Positions 34,176 through 44,947 of a DNA stretch of 64,000 nt are shown here, in pieces. The position numbers and the translations under genes are program-made. Positions within the stretch are counted from its first letter, which is position 1; every line of letters begins with the position of its first letter. The notes under the pieces were generated by a model, which made no database searches, was not told the DNA's origin, and saw nothing but the letters and a program-made list of their open reading frames with translations. The stretch lies in NCBI GenBank assembly GCA_964637695.1, contig CAZWVF010000002.1:25552-89551 (forward strand), read 5' to 3'. Origin of the DNA: JAGLTZ01 sp964637695. GTDB lineage: Bacteria > Blakebacterota > Blakebacteria > Blakebacterales > Blakebacteraceae.

Positions 34176-37100
34176 CCGCTGTATCCCTCTTCGACCATCG
34201 GGATCAGCATCCTGACCGTCGTTCCCCTGCCTCTTTTAGCTTCAAAGGAGACACTCCCACCCAGCAACCGGGCTCTTTCCTTGATGCTGACAATGCCGAA
34301 TGAAGTCTGCTTGCCGATTTCCTCATCTTTGATGCCCCTCCCATTATCGCTGATTTCCAGGACTAGCTGATTATCCACTAGTCGGAAAACAACCTTAACC
34401 TGAGTAGCTTTTGCGTGACGAGCGACATTGGTCATGATTTCCTGAAATACTCTGAACACGATAACCGATGTGTCTTTATCCAGTTTGGGGATCTGCTGGT
34501 CGACATCCATTTTGCATTTGATACCGGAAGCTTTATGAAATTCATCGGCATGCCATTCTATCGCTGCCACAATTCCCAGATCGTCCAGAAGTCCCGGTCT
34601 GAGCTCGGCGGAAAGTCGCTTCACTCTCTGAAGGGTTTCGTAAATCAGACCTGCTATGCCGTCTGCTTTTTCCTTAACAGCTTCCTGCTCTGGAAGCAGG
34701 TTTTTTTCAATCCACGAAATATCCATGTTCATTGCTGTCAGATTCTGTCCCAGTTCATCATGGATCGTCTGGGCAATCGAGGCACGTTCTCCTTCTCTGG
34801 CTGCCTGGATATGAGCTGACAGCATTCGCAGCTGTTCGTGAGATCGCAGAAGTTCATGTTCAATCATTTTCCTGTTGGTAATGTCCCACATATACAAGCG
34901 CTGTCCAACAACCACTCCATCCTTATCCATGTCAGCTAAATCACATTCAATAGTACGTTCTGTACCGTCCTGGCTTATACCTCTAAACTCGAATCGCGTT
35001 GTCAGTTCTGCACCTTTGATCCGATCAGAAAGAAAAGCACTTAACCCATGCCAGTCATCAGGATGGACCAGCGAGTTCAGTGATTTCGATGTAATTCCAT
35101 CAACAGAATATCCAAACAGATCTGCGAATTTATCATTAAAGAATGTAATCTCGTCCTCAGGCTGGTAGATCATGATGGCAATCCCGGCCTTCTCGATAAG
35201 TTCTCGATACTTCTCTTCAGAAGTGATTAAAGCCTCTTCCATCAACTTCCGTTCAGTTATATCAACAAAAATAACTGCGAAATGGCCTTCTCTGGGGCAG
35301 AAGGCATGTGCGTTGTAATGTTTTTCCAGTTGCGCATTGAATCCTTCGAAGGTGACTGGTTCACCAGTTATCGCCACTTTGCCGTAATTCTGTATCCAGT
35401 CATCTTCGATTCCCGGGAGAACTTCCTTCACAGTCCGGCCGATAATGTCGCTGGCCTTCAGTCCGGTCAACGATTCAAAGGCAGGATTAACCTCCAGGAA
35501 GCGGTAATCGATTGGATTCCCCTCCTCATCCAGGATTATTTCATGCAATGCAAATCCGTTGAGCATTTCAGTGAAGAGAGTTCTGAATTTCGCTTCGCTT
35601 TCTCTGACAGCATCCTGGGCCTTTTTACTCTCCGATGAATCCCGGGCAAGCACGATTATGCCGTCAACATCTCCTTCAGGAGACCTCAGAGGGTAATACG
35701 ATTCTGATGTAAATACTTCACTGCCATCCTGTAGCTGATGACGAGCGTCCTCAATTCCTGTGTACTGACCATCCATCGCTCTCTTCATGAGGATATCCAT
35801 TCCCTGTTCCTCCATATACGGGAATATCTCCCATGGAACCCGCTTCTGATTGACTACCTCCTCCCTGGTAACTCCACGAATGTCCTCCATAGCTCTATTC
35901 CAGTAGGTTATTTCGAAATCTTTATTGAGAACAGCCAGACCATCGGTCATCGATTCAACGATGCTGCTGTAGAGCTTTTCTCTTTCCTTCAGAGCACTTT
36001 CCATCGCCTTGCGCTCGGTTATATCCTGTGCCTGGGCAATAAGACCGATCGGGGATCCATCAATATCCATCAGGACAGTACAGTCGGTTTCAGCCGGGAA
36101 AATTGTTCCATCTTCACGGAGCATCGAATACTCAACCAGTCCAAGGTTTTTCACCGTTTCGATAGTCCGTTTTATCCTAGAAGCAAGATGTTCATGTTCT
36201 TCCGGCGGAAAAAATTCCGCAACATTGCGTCCTATCTGCTCCTGTATATCACCTTTTGTGGCATGCAGTTCAATAAACCTCTGGTTGCACATACGAATGT
36301 TGCCTTCCAGATCGGTGTATACCGTTGAGGAAGGAGACAACTCGAACAGCGTTCTGAATTTCTCTTCGCTCTTCTTCAACTCCCCCTCTGCTTTCAACCG
36401 TTCAGTTATATCCCGCCCTGTTGCTGCAATGAAATATTCCCCTTCATTTTCGCCTGGGATCATACTGCCGCTAAACTCGAATGGTATCTTCCTGCCATCC
36501 TTTGTAATGAGCTCCATTGTGAATATATAATCTTCTCCTGCCAGTATTTTTTCTGCAGCGGCTATTGCCTTTTGAAGATCACGTGGAGTGCAATATGAAT
36601 CCGGGACTTTGAGTTCAGCGATTTCTTCATCAGAATAGCCGCTGATGTGATTAAAAGCCTGGTTCCATTTGACAGCTTTTCCAGAAGCTGGATTAAAAAT
36701 AAAAAATGTATCTTTTTGTACATTGAGAACCAGATCAGTGAATCCTACACTGGCTGACAGAGCCCTCCTGGTATTGTGCAATTCTGTTATATCATTGAAG
36801 GTAGTGAATACCTGGTATGGCTTTTCCTCGCCTTCTCTGAACTGTGGTGTAGCATTTATCAGAATCCACCTGTGTTCTTCTTTGCCGGGATGGAATACAC
36901 CCATAACAACATCCCGGACTGGTTTTCCTGAACTCAACGCGATCATCGACGGGTGAGTTTCGCCTGGAAAATCACTGCCATCTTCGTGAATCGCTTTCCA
37001 GCGGGAGTCGACAGAAGTCCTGCCCTGCATCTGGTCGATGGCGAGTCCCAGGATGTCCTCAGCAGCAGGATTTGCAGATATTATCGATCCTTCAGAATCC

Positions 37101-38014
37101 TGGTATACAACACCCTGCAGCATCGTTTCGAATAGAGTCCGATACTTTTTCTCATTTGTTTTTAATGCATCAACAGCTTTATGCCGGTCGGTCACATTAA
37201 TTAAAGAGAGCACCAATCCAGATACTGTGCCGTCTTTTGCCTTCGTTGGCACGAGGCTCCAATCCCAAAAGGTGATTCCACGTTCGGGATTGTTTGCATA
37301 TTCAAATGGCTTGGCATGAACCATGAAGGGTTCACCAGTGTTTACGACATTGGTGAAGATTTCCTCGTTTTCGGCATTCGGGTACAGGTCGAAGTGATTC
37401 TTGCCGTGGAAAAATCCGGGGTCCTTCTCGTCGGCATCTGCATATGCCCTGTTTACCTCGATGAAGTTGAAATCAGTGTCCAGGAAGGCAGCAAGAACGT
37501 GGGTGCTGGTCAGAATAGTTTCGAGCAACTCAACTGTTTCGTGCAGAGCATTCTCTGTACTTTTTTTCTCGGTGATATCAATCACATACTCGATCATATG
37601 AGTAACATTATTGTCATCGTCAAAGACGGGATGCGCATGTACTTCTACCTCTCCCGGTTGGCCATCTTCATTAAAATGGGTGTGTTCCGTTACCACGGGT
37701 TGATGAGTTTCAACGACCTTACGGAGTGGACATATGTGGTCTTCACCCTCACACGGTTTATCGCCCCTGTGGAACAGTGAATAACAGGTTACACCCTTCA
37801 TTTCAGGTTTGAATCTTGTTGCAGTATTGGCCATTTGAATCGTGTAATCGGAGACATCAATCACATAGATGGGATGATTAAGCGATTCGATCACTTTGTA
37901 GAGAAATGAATCCTTCGTAATCCCCGGTTCTTGCGATCCCAGTTCTTCGATCTTCTGTTCGAGTTTCGAGATCTCCTGCAGAAGTTCTGCTTTATTGCTT
38001 TTTTTAACAGCCAT
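34172..38014 (-). CDS. Giant multi-PAS sensor histidine kinase (NarX-type)
   Basis: A 1280-residue cytoplasmic kinase. About eight PAS domains follow a short N-terminal coiled coil, most closing with a D-I-T-E-R-K type PAC end. The kinase core is HisKA_3 (phospho-His in SIAQTIHDELGQNLTAM, ~1080) and HATPase (N box FQEIMTNVARHAKAT; SDNGRGIKDE; G-box FGIVSIKERARLLGG). No transmembrane segment is apparent, so signals are probably cytoplasmic (redox, small molecules or haem-like cofactors; not determinable). The following NarL-type regulator overlaps by four bases and is the cognate partner. It is unusually long for its family. Confidence 0.9.
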   Translation of the reverse strand: MAVKKSNKAELLQEISKLEQKIEELGSQEPGITKDSFLYKVIESLNHPIYVIDVSDYTIQMANTATRFKPEMKGVTCYSLFHRGDKPCEGEDHICPLRKVVETHQPVVTEHTHFNEDGQPGEVEVHAHPVFDDDNNVTHMIEYVIDITEKKSTENALHETVELLETILTSTHVLAAFLDTDFNFIEVNRAYADADEKDPGFFHGKNHFDLYPNAENEEIFTNVVNTGEPFMVHAKPFEYANNPERGITFWDWSLVPTKAKDGTVSGLVLSLINVTDRHKAVDALKTNEKKYRTLFETMLQGVVYQDSEGSIISANPAAEDILGLAIDQMQGRTSVDSRWKAIHEDGSDFPGETHPSMIALSSGKPVRDVVMGVFHPGKEEHRWILINATPQFREGEEKPYQVFTTFNDITELHNTRRALSASVGFTDLVLNVQKDTFFIFNPASGKAVKWNQAFNHISGYSDEEIAELKVPDSYCTPRDLQKAIAAAEKILAGEDYIFTMELITKDGRKIPFEFSGSMIPGENEGEYFIAATGRDITERLKAEGELKKSEEKFRTLFELSPSSTVYTDLEGNIRMCNQRFIELHATKGDIQEQIGRNVAEFFPPEEHEHLASRIKRTIETVKNLGLVEYSMLREDGTIFPAETDCTVLMDIDGSPIGLIAQAQDITERKAMESALKEREKLYSSIVESMTDGLAVLNKDFEITYWNRAMEDIRGVTREEVVNQKRVPWEIFPYMEEQGMDILMKRAMDGQYTGIEDARHQLQDGSEVFTSESYYPLRSPEGDVDGIIVLARDSSESKKAQDAVRESEAKFRTLFTEMLNGFALHEIILDEEGNPIDYRFLEVNPAFESLTGLKASDIIGRTVKEVLPGIEDDWIQNYGKVAITGEPVTFEGFNAQLEKHYNAHAFCPREGHFAVIFVDITERKLMEEALITSEEKYRELIEKAGIAIMIYQPEDEITFFNDKFADLFGYSVDGITSKSLNSLVHPDDWHGLSAFLSDRIKGAELTTRFEFRGISQDGTERTIECDLADMDKDGVVVGQRLYMWDITNRKMIEHELLRSHEQLRMLSAHIQAAREGERASIAQTIHDELGQNLTAMNMDISWIEKNLLPEQEAVKEKADGIAGLIYETLQRVKRLSAELRPGLLDDLGIVAAIEWHADEFHKASGIKCKMDVDQQIPKLDKDTSVIVFRVFQEIMTNVARHAKATQVKVVFRLVDNQLVLEISDNGRGIKDEEIGKQTSFGIVSIKERARLLGGSVSFEAKRGRGTTVRMLIPMVEEGYSG

Positions 38015-38250
38015 CTTTGATCACACTCCTGTATCAAGATCCATATAAATCCTTGTTTCTATAATTACTGTGATTTTACATCAGGTACGGGCTTATGACA
38101 ATTGGCCGAAAAATCGCAGTGTGAAGATGTAATCGCATGGTTGCATTGAGTAGCAAATGATATGAAAATCTGTATCGGTATTGCGAAATAGACTGTCGTC
38201 ACTTACTTGCTTTATTGCGATGAAACATCCACTTATGGGAGCACCAGGAA

Positions 38251-40542
38251 ATGAAACAGGCCCGCTCTAAAAAGAAGAGCAGAGTCAGCATCGACCGAAG
38301 ACAGCAGGAATCATCCGGATTCGTTTATGAAGGATCTTTGAACGCTATCTTTGTCTTCTCTCTTGACGGGAAACTTCTTGATGCAAATCGGGCCGCGGCT
38401 GATTTCTACGGTTATTCAACGAAGGAGCTGACTGGACAGAAGCTCGATAATCTTTTCCATCGCGACTACAGACATACACTCCCAACAATTCTGGACAGGT
38501 TGACGAGCGGCGAATCAATCAGGCTCGATTCTCTCCACAGCAGAAAAGATGGAACACACGTCGATGTTGAAGTCGAAATCTCACCAGTGGCGTTTCGGGA
38601 TGAGCCGTGCGGCCTGATGATTGTCAGGGATATAAGCGAAAGGAAACAGGTTGAGAAAACATTAAGAGAGAACGAGCAGAGATTCAGGCAGCTGCTGGAC
38701 AGCATGAGCAGCGGAGTGGCGATTTATGAACCGGTCGATGATGGTAATGATTTTGTCTTCATAGATTTCAACAAGGCCGCGGAACATATCGAAGGTGTCC
38801 GCAAGGAGAACCTTGAGGGAAAAAGTGTACAGGTAGTGTTTCCTGGTGTGCACGATCTGGGATTATTCGAAGTTTTCCGGCGTGTTTATGAAACAGGCAA
38901 CCCGGAGCACCATCCGGCCTCCCTGTATCAGGATGAGAGAAAAAGTGGATGGCGGGAAAATTATGTCTTCAAGCTTCCGACGGGTGAGATTGTTGCTGTA
39001 TATGATGATGTAACTGAGTTGATGAAAGCAAGGCGGGAACTGGAGGATTCCGAGAGAAAATACCGCGACCTGTATGACAACGCCCCTGACATGTTCGTGT
39101 CAATCGACGCTGAAACGGCAAATATCCGCGAGTGCAATGATAGACTGCTGAAAGCTCTCGGTTATCAAAGAGATGAGGTTATAGGGCAACCCGTTTTCAT
39201 CCTTTATCACCCTGACTGTCATGAACAAGCTCAAAAATACTTCGATGCCTTTGTGGAAACAGGCGAAGTACACGATGCTGAGCTTCAACTGAAACGTAAA
39301 GATGGCAGCAGGATAGATGTTCTGCTGAACGTATCAGCCCATCGAGATAAAGATGGCAAAGTTATATACAGCAGGTCGGTGCTCAGAGACATAACCGAAA
39401 GAAGGCGTGCACAGGAGGACCTGCGGCAATACGAGAAGATCGCCTCTGCTACCAAGGACCTTATGGCGCTGGTTGACAGCAATTACATCTATCAGGCCGC
39501 CAATCAGGCTTATCTGACTGCATATGCAGTCGATCGGGAAGAACTGACCGGCAAGGCATATAAAGACCTGGTCGGCGAGGATGTATTCCAGAACAGGATT
39601 AAAAACAGATTTGAACGCTGCCTGTCCGGTGAAGATGTCAGGGTTGAAACGTGGATCGATTACCCCGGAAGCGGCCGTCGATACATGGAGGTTGCCTACA
39701 ATCCATTCTACGAACCCGATAGATCAATAACCGGAGTCGTTATCTCGGCCCGCGACCTGACCGAATGGAAAGAAGCGCAGGACGAGAAAGCAAATCTTGA
39801 GGAACGTCTGCAGCAGGCCCAGAAACTGGAGAGCCTGGGAGTTCTGGCCGGTGGTGTAGCACACGAATTCAATAATCTTCTTACAACAATTCTCGGCAAT
39901 GCCGATATGGCACGTTCGCTGACTCCGTCTGCATCCCCTGTTTCCTCAAATATAGATCGGATCTGCCAGGCATCACAGAGAGCCGCCGACCTGGTGAGCC
40001 AGATGCTGGCATACGCAGGCAAGGGAGCATTCCTGGTAAGAGAACTGGATCTCTCGGAAACCATCCGGGGAATGGTTGAAATCCTCGAATCAATGATCCC
40101 TGAGGGCACGGAATTGAAACTCAACCTGACAGCCGACCTTCCTCCCCTGAAGGCCGATCAGGCCCAGATTCGTCAGGTGGTGAAAAACCTTGTAGCCAAC
40201 TCGGCTGAATCTCTTGGGAGTAAGGGGAATATCATTTCGGTATCGACCGGCAGTTTAACCATCGATTCTGAGAATGCTTCTGAATACACAACGTATACAG
40301 CATCAGAACTGGTTGAAGGGGAATATATATTTGTTGAAGTAGCTGACTATGGGGAGGGCATGGAAGAAGATACTATCCTGAGGATCTATGAACCATTCTT
40401 CTCAACCAGGTTTGCCGGCAGAGGTCTTGGACTGCCCGCCGTACTGGGAATAGTCCGCGGTCACAACGGGAACATAATCATCAACAGCGAACCGGGAGTC
40501 GGAACTAAAGTAAAGGTGCTTTTACCGGTTGAATCGAGTTAG
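38251..40542 (+). CDS. Multi-PAS sensor histidine kinase
   Basis: A 763-residue soluble kinase with about four PAS domains (roughly 20-140, 145-265, 268-395, 400-510), a coiled coil, HisKA (phospho-His in LAGGVAHEFNNLLTTILGN) and HATPase_c (NLVANSAESL; ADYGEGM; GRGLGLPAVLGI). It has no receiver. It is transcribed divergently from the 1280-residue kinase across a ~236-base A+T-rich gap. No partner regulator follows, so it may act on the nearby receivers. ATG 38251 has AGGA upstream (CACCAGGAA). Confidence 0.9.
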   Translation: MKQARSKKKSRVSIDRRQQESSGFVYEGSLNAIFVFSLDGKLLDANRAAADFYGYSTKELTGQKLDNLFHRDYRHTLPTILDRLTSGESIRLDSLHSRKDGTHVDVEVEISPVAFRDEPCGLMIVRDISERKQVEKTLRENEQRFRQLLDSMSSGVAIYEPVDDGNDFVFIDFNKAAEHIEGVRKENLEGKSVQVVFPGVHDLGLFEVFRRVYETGNPEHHPASLYQDERKSGWRENYVFKLPTGEIVAVYDDVTELMKARRELEDSERKYRDLYDNAPDMFVSIDAETANIRECNDRLLKALGYQRDEVIGQPVFILYHPDCHEQAQKYFDAFVETGEVHDAELQLKRKDGSRIDVLLNVSAHRDKDGKVIYSRSVLRDITERRRAQEDLRQYEKIASATKDLMALVDSNYIYQAANQAYLTAYAVDREELTGKAYKDLVGEDVFQNRIKNRFERCLSGEDVRVETWIDYPGSGRRYMEVAYNPFYEPDRSITGVVISARDLTEWKEAQDEKANLEERLQQAQKLESLGVLAGGVAHEFNNLLTTILGNADMARSLTPSASPVSSNIDRICQASQRAADLVSQMLAYAGKGAFLVRELDLSETIRGMVEILESMIPEGTELKLNLTADLPPLKADQAQIRQVVKNLVANSAESLGSKGNIISVSTGSLTIDSENASEYTTYTASELVEGEYIFVEVADYGEGMEEDTILRIYEPFFSTRFAGRGLGLPAVLGIVRGHNGNIIINSEPGVGTKVKVLLPVESS

Positions 40543-40598
40543 AGTTTCTGGATATCGGGGTTTCTACTGTTTCCCAATTGACGACTGTGTAATAACCT

Positions 40599-41489
40599 TT
40601 ATTTACTAATACTTAATAGAATGTTCTCAAGTAATACTTTAGCTTCCTCCAGCTCAGAGAACTCAACCACTCCAACTACAAAATTGGAACAGGATTTCGC
40701 GATTATTCTGCCATAATACTCTGTATCTGCAATCAGGTTTGAGGGGTCCCCCGCTCCACCCTGTTCTGAGTATTGTCCCTGGCGAATCAGGCTTTCTCTG
40801 AACTGGTTGAGGGCCTGCAGCGCCTGTTCTTCACTCTCCTTGAGAACTATGAATGCCCTGCACTGACCCGAAGGCAGATTGTAGCCGGCCTCCATTGCAT
40901 GTTCGAATGCGGCCTGCGCCAGCAGTCCCCTGGCGAGATACTTGAGAGTATTGGGAACCTGGCCCTCCGCAGGAAGCAGTGCGAGTTCCACAGGTGGCGC
41001 TGCTGCTTCAATCCTGGATGCAAGCTGCTCGGCCTGTTTTTTTATGGCTGATGTAACAACTTCTTCCATCGATCCAGCACTCACTTGAACGAAGAACCTG
41101 CCCTTGTAGAACATTATGTTCAGCTCGGAGACAATGGCCTCTTCTCCGATCTTTTCAAATGTCAATTCAGGTCGGCGATGGCTGCTGTAGATACCAAACG
41201 CATTAAGGGAACTGCCCATGTCGTAGATGTCGATAGTGAAAGACGCGTACTGATCTTCAACACGTGAATGGGAGGCTGATACCATCTCGACGAAATTGTA
41301 ATCGTTGTAGTGTTCAGCTTCTCCATCGATGTACTCGAACAGCGTCTCCGGATAATATATTTCCGGTTCCAGATCCCACTGCCAGCCAGCGGCACCTTCC
41401 GGACGAGGAATCAGAGACATGACATCCTGTCCGGGCTGGCTGACTGCCGGGTTCAACAGACAACAAATCGCCAGAACCTGAAGCAACAT
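40599..41489 (-). CDS. Exported DUF6599-like protein
   Basis: A 296-residue secreted protein of unknown function. The N-terminus is a signal peptide (MLLQVLAICCLLNPAVSQ). The mature part includes 'LFEYIDGEAEHYNDYNF' and 'DIYDMGSSLNAFGIYSSHR', similar to DUF6599 proteins found in FCB and acidobacterial genomes. The start overlaps the stop of the preceding M14 peptidase gene (TAATG), so translation is coupled and the two probably act together outside the cytoplasm. The family match is from memory, hence moderate. Confidence 0.62.
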   Translation of the reverse strand: MLLQVLAICCLLNPAVSQPGQDVMSLIPRPEGAAGWQWDLEPEIYYPETLFEYIDGEAEHYNDYNFVEMVSASHSRVEDQYASFTIDIYDMGSSLNAFGIYSSHRRPELTFEKIGEEAIVSELNIMFYKGRFFVQVSAGSMEEVVTSAIKKQAEQLASRIEAAAPPVELALLPAEGQVPNTLKYLARGLLAQAAFEHAMEAGYNLPSGQCRAFIVLKESEEQALQALNQFRESLIRQGQYSEQGGAGDPSNLIADTEYYGRIIAKSCSNFVVGVVEFSELEEAKVLLENILLSISK

Positions 41490-44449
41490 TACCTGCCTGT
41501 CGGATTCGAGCCGGCATCCAGGTTGTTGTAGTTCAGCAGAGTATTGAATACCAGGAAGTACGATCCGAGTGTCTGGCCTCTCCACATCGGGTTCATGCTG
41601 AACATCACGATATGCCCGTCACCCAGGGGTGCATCCACGACCGCTGCGGTTCCGGCAAGCTCTTCACCGCCGGCCAGGCCGCCACTGATCAGCAGATCAT
41701 CCGCATTCTGGCTGAACCTGACGACCGTCCTGGTTCTGGCGGTTGAACCACTGAACTGTCCGCGACCTCCCGGTCCGCCGGCAGCCTGTTCGCCCTCTTC
41801 CTGCTGCAGGCGATACTCCTCAATGCTTCTCTGGCCCATGTCACGTGGTCGACCCTGTACCCTGTCAGGGTCGTTCAGACTGCCTCGACCTGAAGGCCTT
41901 CCACCTGCACTACCGCCCCTGAAACGACCTCTCCCAAATCCGCTGGTTCCCCCACCGAAGACCGGCGAAGAGTTGAAGTAGACTCCCAGGTCGGTGTCGT
42001 AACCGTAGACAATAGGACTGCGGCTGTCGCTGATTGTCGCACGGAAAACGCCTCCCCGGGCCCAGAGACTGGAAGTTTCACGTATCGAAACACCCCGGGC
42101 CAGTCCAAAGTGGATGGGCAGAGCAGAGCTGCTCGTCAGTGTTATGAAAACGCCTCCCTGCTGTACGAAATCGCGCAGGTGCAGGATGCCCTCCAGTTCC
42201 AGACCGCCCCTGATGTCGTCGGTCTCGGCCTGGGCACCGATGTTGGGAGTCAGTTCGCTCTTCATCCACGGGATCGGATCCCCGGTCATGGCCACTCCGT
42301 TGATCGTGCTCATCACGTTGCTTGAAGAGGGACCGAATATGATCACATCGTAAAGATCTCGGAGATTCGAAATATCCCGCACATCATGGACCGAGATGTA
42401 ATCGTAGGGTATCCCCTCGTTGTCCAGAGCTACCCGCACCCACCCTTCGGTCTGAGTAGACTGCCAGGTATGCATCAGGGCGATCTTCGGTCTGGCAATT
42501 TCGTGTGTGGCCACCTCGGGAAGTTCGGAGGTTCCAAATGCAGTGAAACCGTATTCTGCTCCGGCATCCCGGAGACGGTCTTCCAGGTCCGCGGGATTGT
42601 CCATGACCTTCAGGATGAATGTTCCTGCGCTGAACTCCTGTTCATCAATTGAGAACTCCTCTTCGGCAGCCTCTATCTTCAGATCGGAAGCTTCGAAACA
42701 GAAAGTCGCCAGTGGATTGTCGGCAGTATGGTTGATCAGGTAGGCTACCGGTCTCCGTCTCGACAGGCTGGCCACTCCCCCATCAGCTGATATCATCCCT
42801 GAGACCAGCTGCATTCTGGTATCGAGTACTTCAACATCCTCCACCCGTACCGTCTCCACGTTGAATAGCGGTCCGAGCGTCCAGCCGACATCGTCGTACG
42901 GCCTGGGATCGTTGATGTTGAAGTACTGAAGATCCAGGAGCATATCCGCCAGGCGTGAATAGGGTTGATCCATCCGGATTATGTAGCTGTCGGCCGGGTA
43001 CTCTTCGCTGCCGACCGTGAAATCGCGGGTCGCCTGGTTTATCTCAACACCCTGCGTCACAAATAGGTTGAGCAGATCGGCCTGGAGTCCCGGGCGGGGA
43101 TCATCTGCCGGGAAGATGTAGGCTGCCGGCCCCTCGTTGAGTGCCTTGGCTACCGAGCGCTTTCCCTTCAGATAGAAGTTCTCGAGGAAGCGGGTTCGGT
43201 TCATCGCGACATAGTGAATCGCGATCAACATTCCGCTCTGCATCAGGTTAGTGTTGTTCCGCATCGACCACATGACCTTCGACACGGGCGGGTTCGGCTT
43301 GTACCAGGAACGGCTGTCGTTTGTGGTAATCATCCGCGTGCTGGCGTTGCCGCCACCCTGGGTCTCGTAGAACCGGCCGATGGCATTGTGACCGTTGGCA
43401 GCATAGAACAAGTAGTTGGGGGTCCAGCCGTCATAGAAACCGTAGGTCCATACACCTGGTACGCCCAGCCTGGTCATCTCGCTCACCTCTGTGAAGGCAA
43501 GGTCGTACCATTCATCAATCAGAATTGGATCGACCCACGCATTGTAAGGCCCTGTACCGGTCGAAACATACAGGTGTGAAGCCGATTCATGCAGGTCGTG
43601 ATGCACGGTGGCGTGGTATTCCAGATAGGTTCCGGCAACTGCCCGTGAAAGGTTGAGAGAGAGCCCGATGTTGTCACGGTTGTTGTCGTGTGCAACATAT
43701 TTGCCCCAGTAGATCGGCCTTGAGACCACACTGGCATCGGGGTCCTTCCGGGGAGCCATGTGGAGATCGACCTGTTTGTCCCGACCGTCTACCTCAACAA
43801 CCGGTGTAGTCATGAAGATCAGGTTTTCCCTGATCTCCCTGATAAAGGGAGATTCATCCACCGCCAGCCTGTAGACCAGCTCCATCAGCATCTCGGGAGA
43901 ACCGGTCTCTCCTGAATGCAGGGCTCCGGTTGCCCAGTAGATGGGTTTCGCCTCGCTTATCACCTGGTCAGCTTCTTCATCGGAGATCTTTCGAGGATCC
44001 GCCAGACGGGCCGTCAGTTCTTTGTAATGATCGAGGTTCCGGATTGTCTCCTCGTCGGATACAACCACCAGGATCATCTCTCTGCCCTCTTCACTCTCCC
44101 CGATCGTGAAAACCTTTACTCTGGGTGAGGCATCGGCCACAGCGCGCATGTACCGGTGAACTTCGTAGGAGTAGCTGACCACATCGGGAGCCCCGGCGAT
44201 ATGACCCAGCACTTCTTCCACTGTAGGTACCGTATCGGAAGCAGGCAGATAATCCACATAGGGGGTCAGAAAGAAGGGTTCGGTCGTATATTCCAGGATC
44301 TTCGCCGTGTACCCCTCATCGATTGCCTGTGTTTGAGCTGAAATGTACGGCGCGGTTTGCAGCAGAACGAACAGACCTGCGATCAGGCAGCGGGCTGTTG
44401 TCCCGACATGAACCGTACGTGTTGAATTACCGATGGATAAATTTTTCAT
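41489..44449 (-). CDS. Large secreted M14 zinc metallopeptidase
   Basis: A 986-residue exported peptidase with N-terminal signal (CLIAGLFVLLQTAPYISAQ). The M14 domain (~60-430) has zinc-binding H-S-G-E in ALHSGETGSPE, 'NRDNIGLSLNLSRA' for substrate binding, and H-H-D-L-H-E-S with the third zinc His. The C-terminal half contains a glutamine-amidotransferase-like Rossmann fold ('PKIALMHTW', 'VIIFGPSSSN') and a Gly/Arg-rich low-complexity linker around 850-905. The closing beta domain seals it. ATG 44449 has AGGAGAGG five bases upstream. The downstream DUF6599-like gene is translationally coupled. Confidence 0.87.
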   Translation of the reverse strand: MKNLSIGNSTRTVHVGTTARCLIAGLFVLLQTAPYISAQTQAIDEGYTAKILEYTTEPFFLTPYVDYLPASDTVPTVEEVLGHIAGAPDVVSYSYEVHRYMRAVADASPRVKVFTIGESEEGREMILVVVSDEETIRNLDHYKELTARLADPRKISDEEADQVISEAKPIYWATGALHSGETGSPEMLMELVYRLAVDESPFIREIRENLIFMTTPVVEVDGRDKQVDLHMAPRKDPDASVVSRPIYWGKYVAHDNNRDNIGLSLNLSRAVAGTYLEYHATVHHDLHESASHLYVSTGTGPYNAWVDPILIDEWYDLAFTEVSEMTRLGVPGVWTYGFYDGWTPNYLFYAANGHNAIGRFYETQGGGNASTRMITTNDSRSWYKPNPPVSKVMWSMRNNTNLMQSGMLIAIHYVAMNRTRFLENFYLKGKRSVAKALNEGPAAYIFPADDPRPGLQADLLNLFVTQGVEINQATRDFTVGSEEYPADSYIIRMDQPYSRLADMLLDLQYFNINDPRPYDDVGWTLGPLFNVETVRVEDVEVLDTRMQLVSGMISADGGVASLSRRRPVAYLINHTADNPLATFCFEASDLKIEAAEEEFSIDEQEFSAGTFILKVMDNPADLEDRLRDAGAEYGFTAFGTSELPEVATHEIARPKIALMHTWQSTQTEGWVRVALDNEGIPYDYISVHDVRDISNLRDLYDVIIFGPSSSNVMSTINGVAMTGDPIPWMKSELTPNIGAQAETDDIRGGLELEGILHLRDFVQQGGVFITLTSSSALPIHFGLARGVSIRETSSLWARGGVFRATISDSRSPIVYGYDTDLGVYFNSSPVFGGGTSGFGRGRFRGGSAGGRPSGRGSLNDPDRVQGRPRDMGQRSIEEYRLQQEEGEQAAGGPGGRGQFSGSTARTRTVVRFSQNADDLLISGGLAGGEELAGTAAVVDAPLGDGHIVMFSMNPMWRGQTLGSYFLVFNTLLNYNNLDAGSNPTGR

Positions 44450-44629
44450 GCGGACCTCTCCTGCCATTCTCAATGAGACTCAACCATATACGTAATCTGT
44501 TCAGATTACTCCAAGTCAACTGCCTTTGAAAAGAAAGTTGGTAATGTGCAGATATTTACTTTATGGAGAGAAGACCCGGTATTCTGGTTTCCGTCCGGAA
44601 ACGGCGCCAGTGCCCGGACGGGAACCAGT

Positions 44630-44875
44630 CTAGGAATCCGTATCGTGGGAGGATTCAGCTGAAATATCGGTGATGTCTATGGCGAAATCGGGGCAGAGCA
44701 ACTCGCAGATCCGGCAGCCGGTGCATGCATCGGGATTGGTGACAACGGCATAGATCCCTTCCATTTCAAGAACCCGTGGCTTGCATACTTCCACGCAAAG
44801 TTCACATCCCTTGCACCATTCACTCCGGATAGTGACTTCATGTGCTGCTGTTTTTGCTGTTCTCGACTCCGGCAT
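44630..44875 (-). CDS. 2[4Fe-4S] ferredoxin, KorD-like
   Basis: An 81-residue ferredoxin with two clusters: CKGCELCVEVCKP and CTGCRICELLCPDFAI. The second matches the delta subunit of 2-oxoacid:ferredoxin oxidoreductase. It is a paralogue of the ferredoxin at 49507-49836 (shared 'CxxCxxCEM/LxCPDFAI'). The first cluster has Lys where Pro is usual after the last Cys. ATG 44875 has GAGAGAA upstream; a GTG ten codons earlier is possible. No oxidoreductase genes adjoin, so it may be an orphan electron carrier for the operon 5 kb away. Confidence 0.85.
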   Translation of the reverse strand: MPESRTAKTAAHEVTIRSEWCKGCELCVEVCKPRVLEMEGIYAVVTNPDACTGCRICELLCPDFAIDITDISAESSHDTDS

Positions 44876-44947
44876 TTCTATTCTCTCGTCCCGTCTTTCT
44901 GGCACAGTATATTTAGTACTCCGAACAATAGATAGTCAAAAAGGAAC

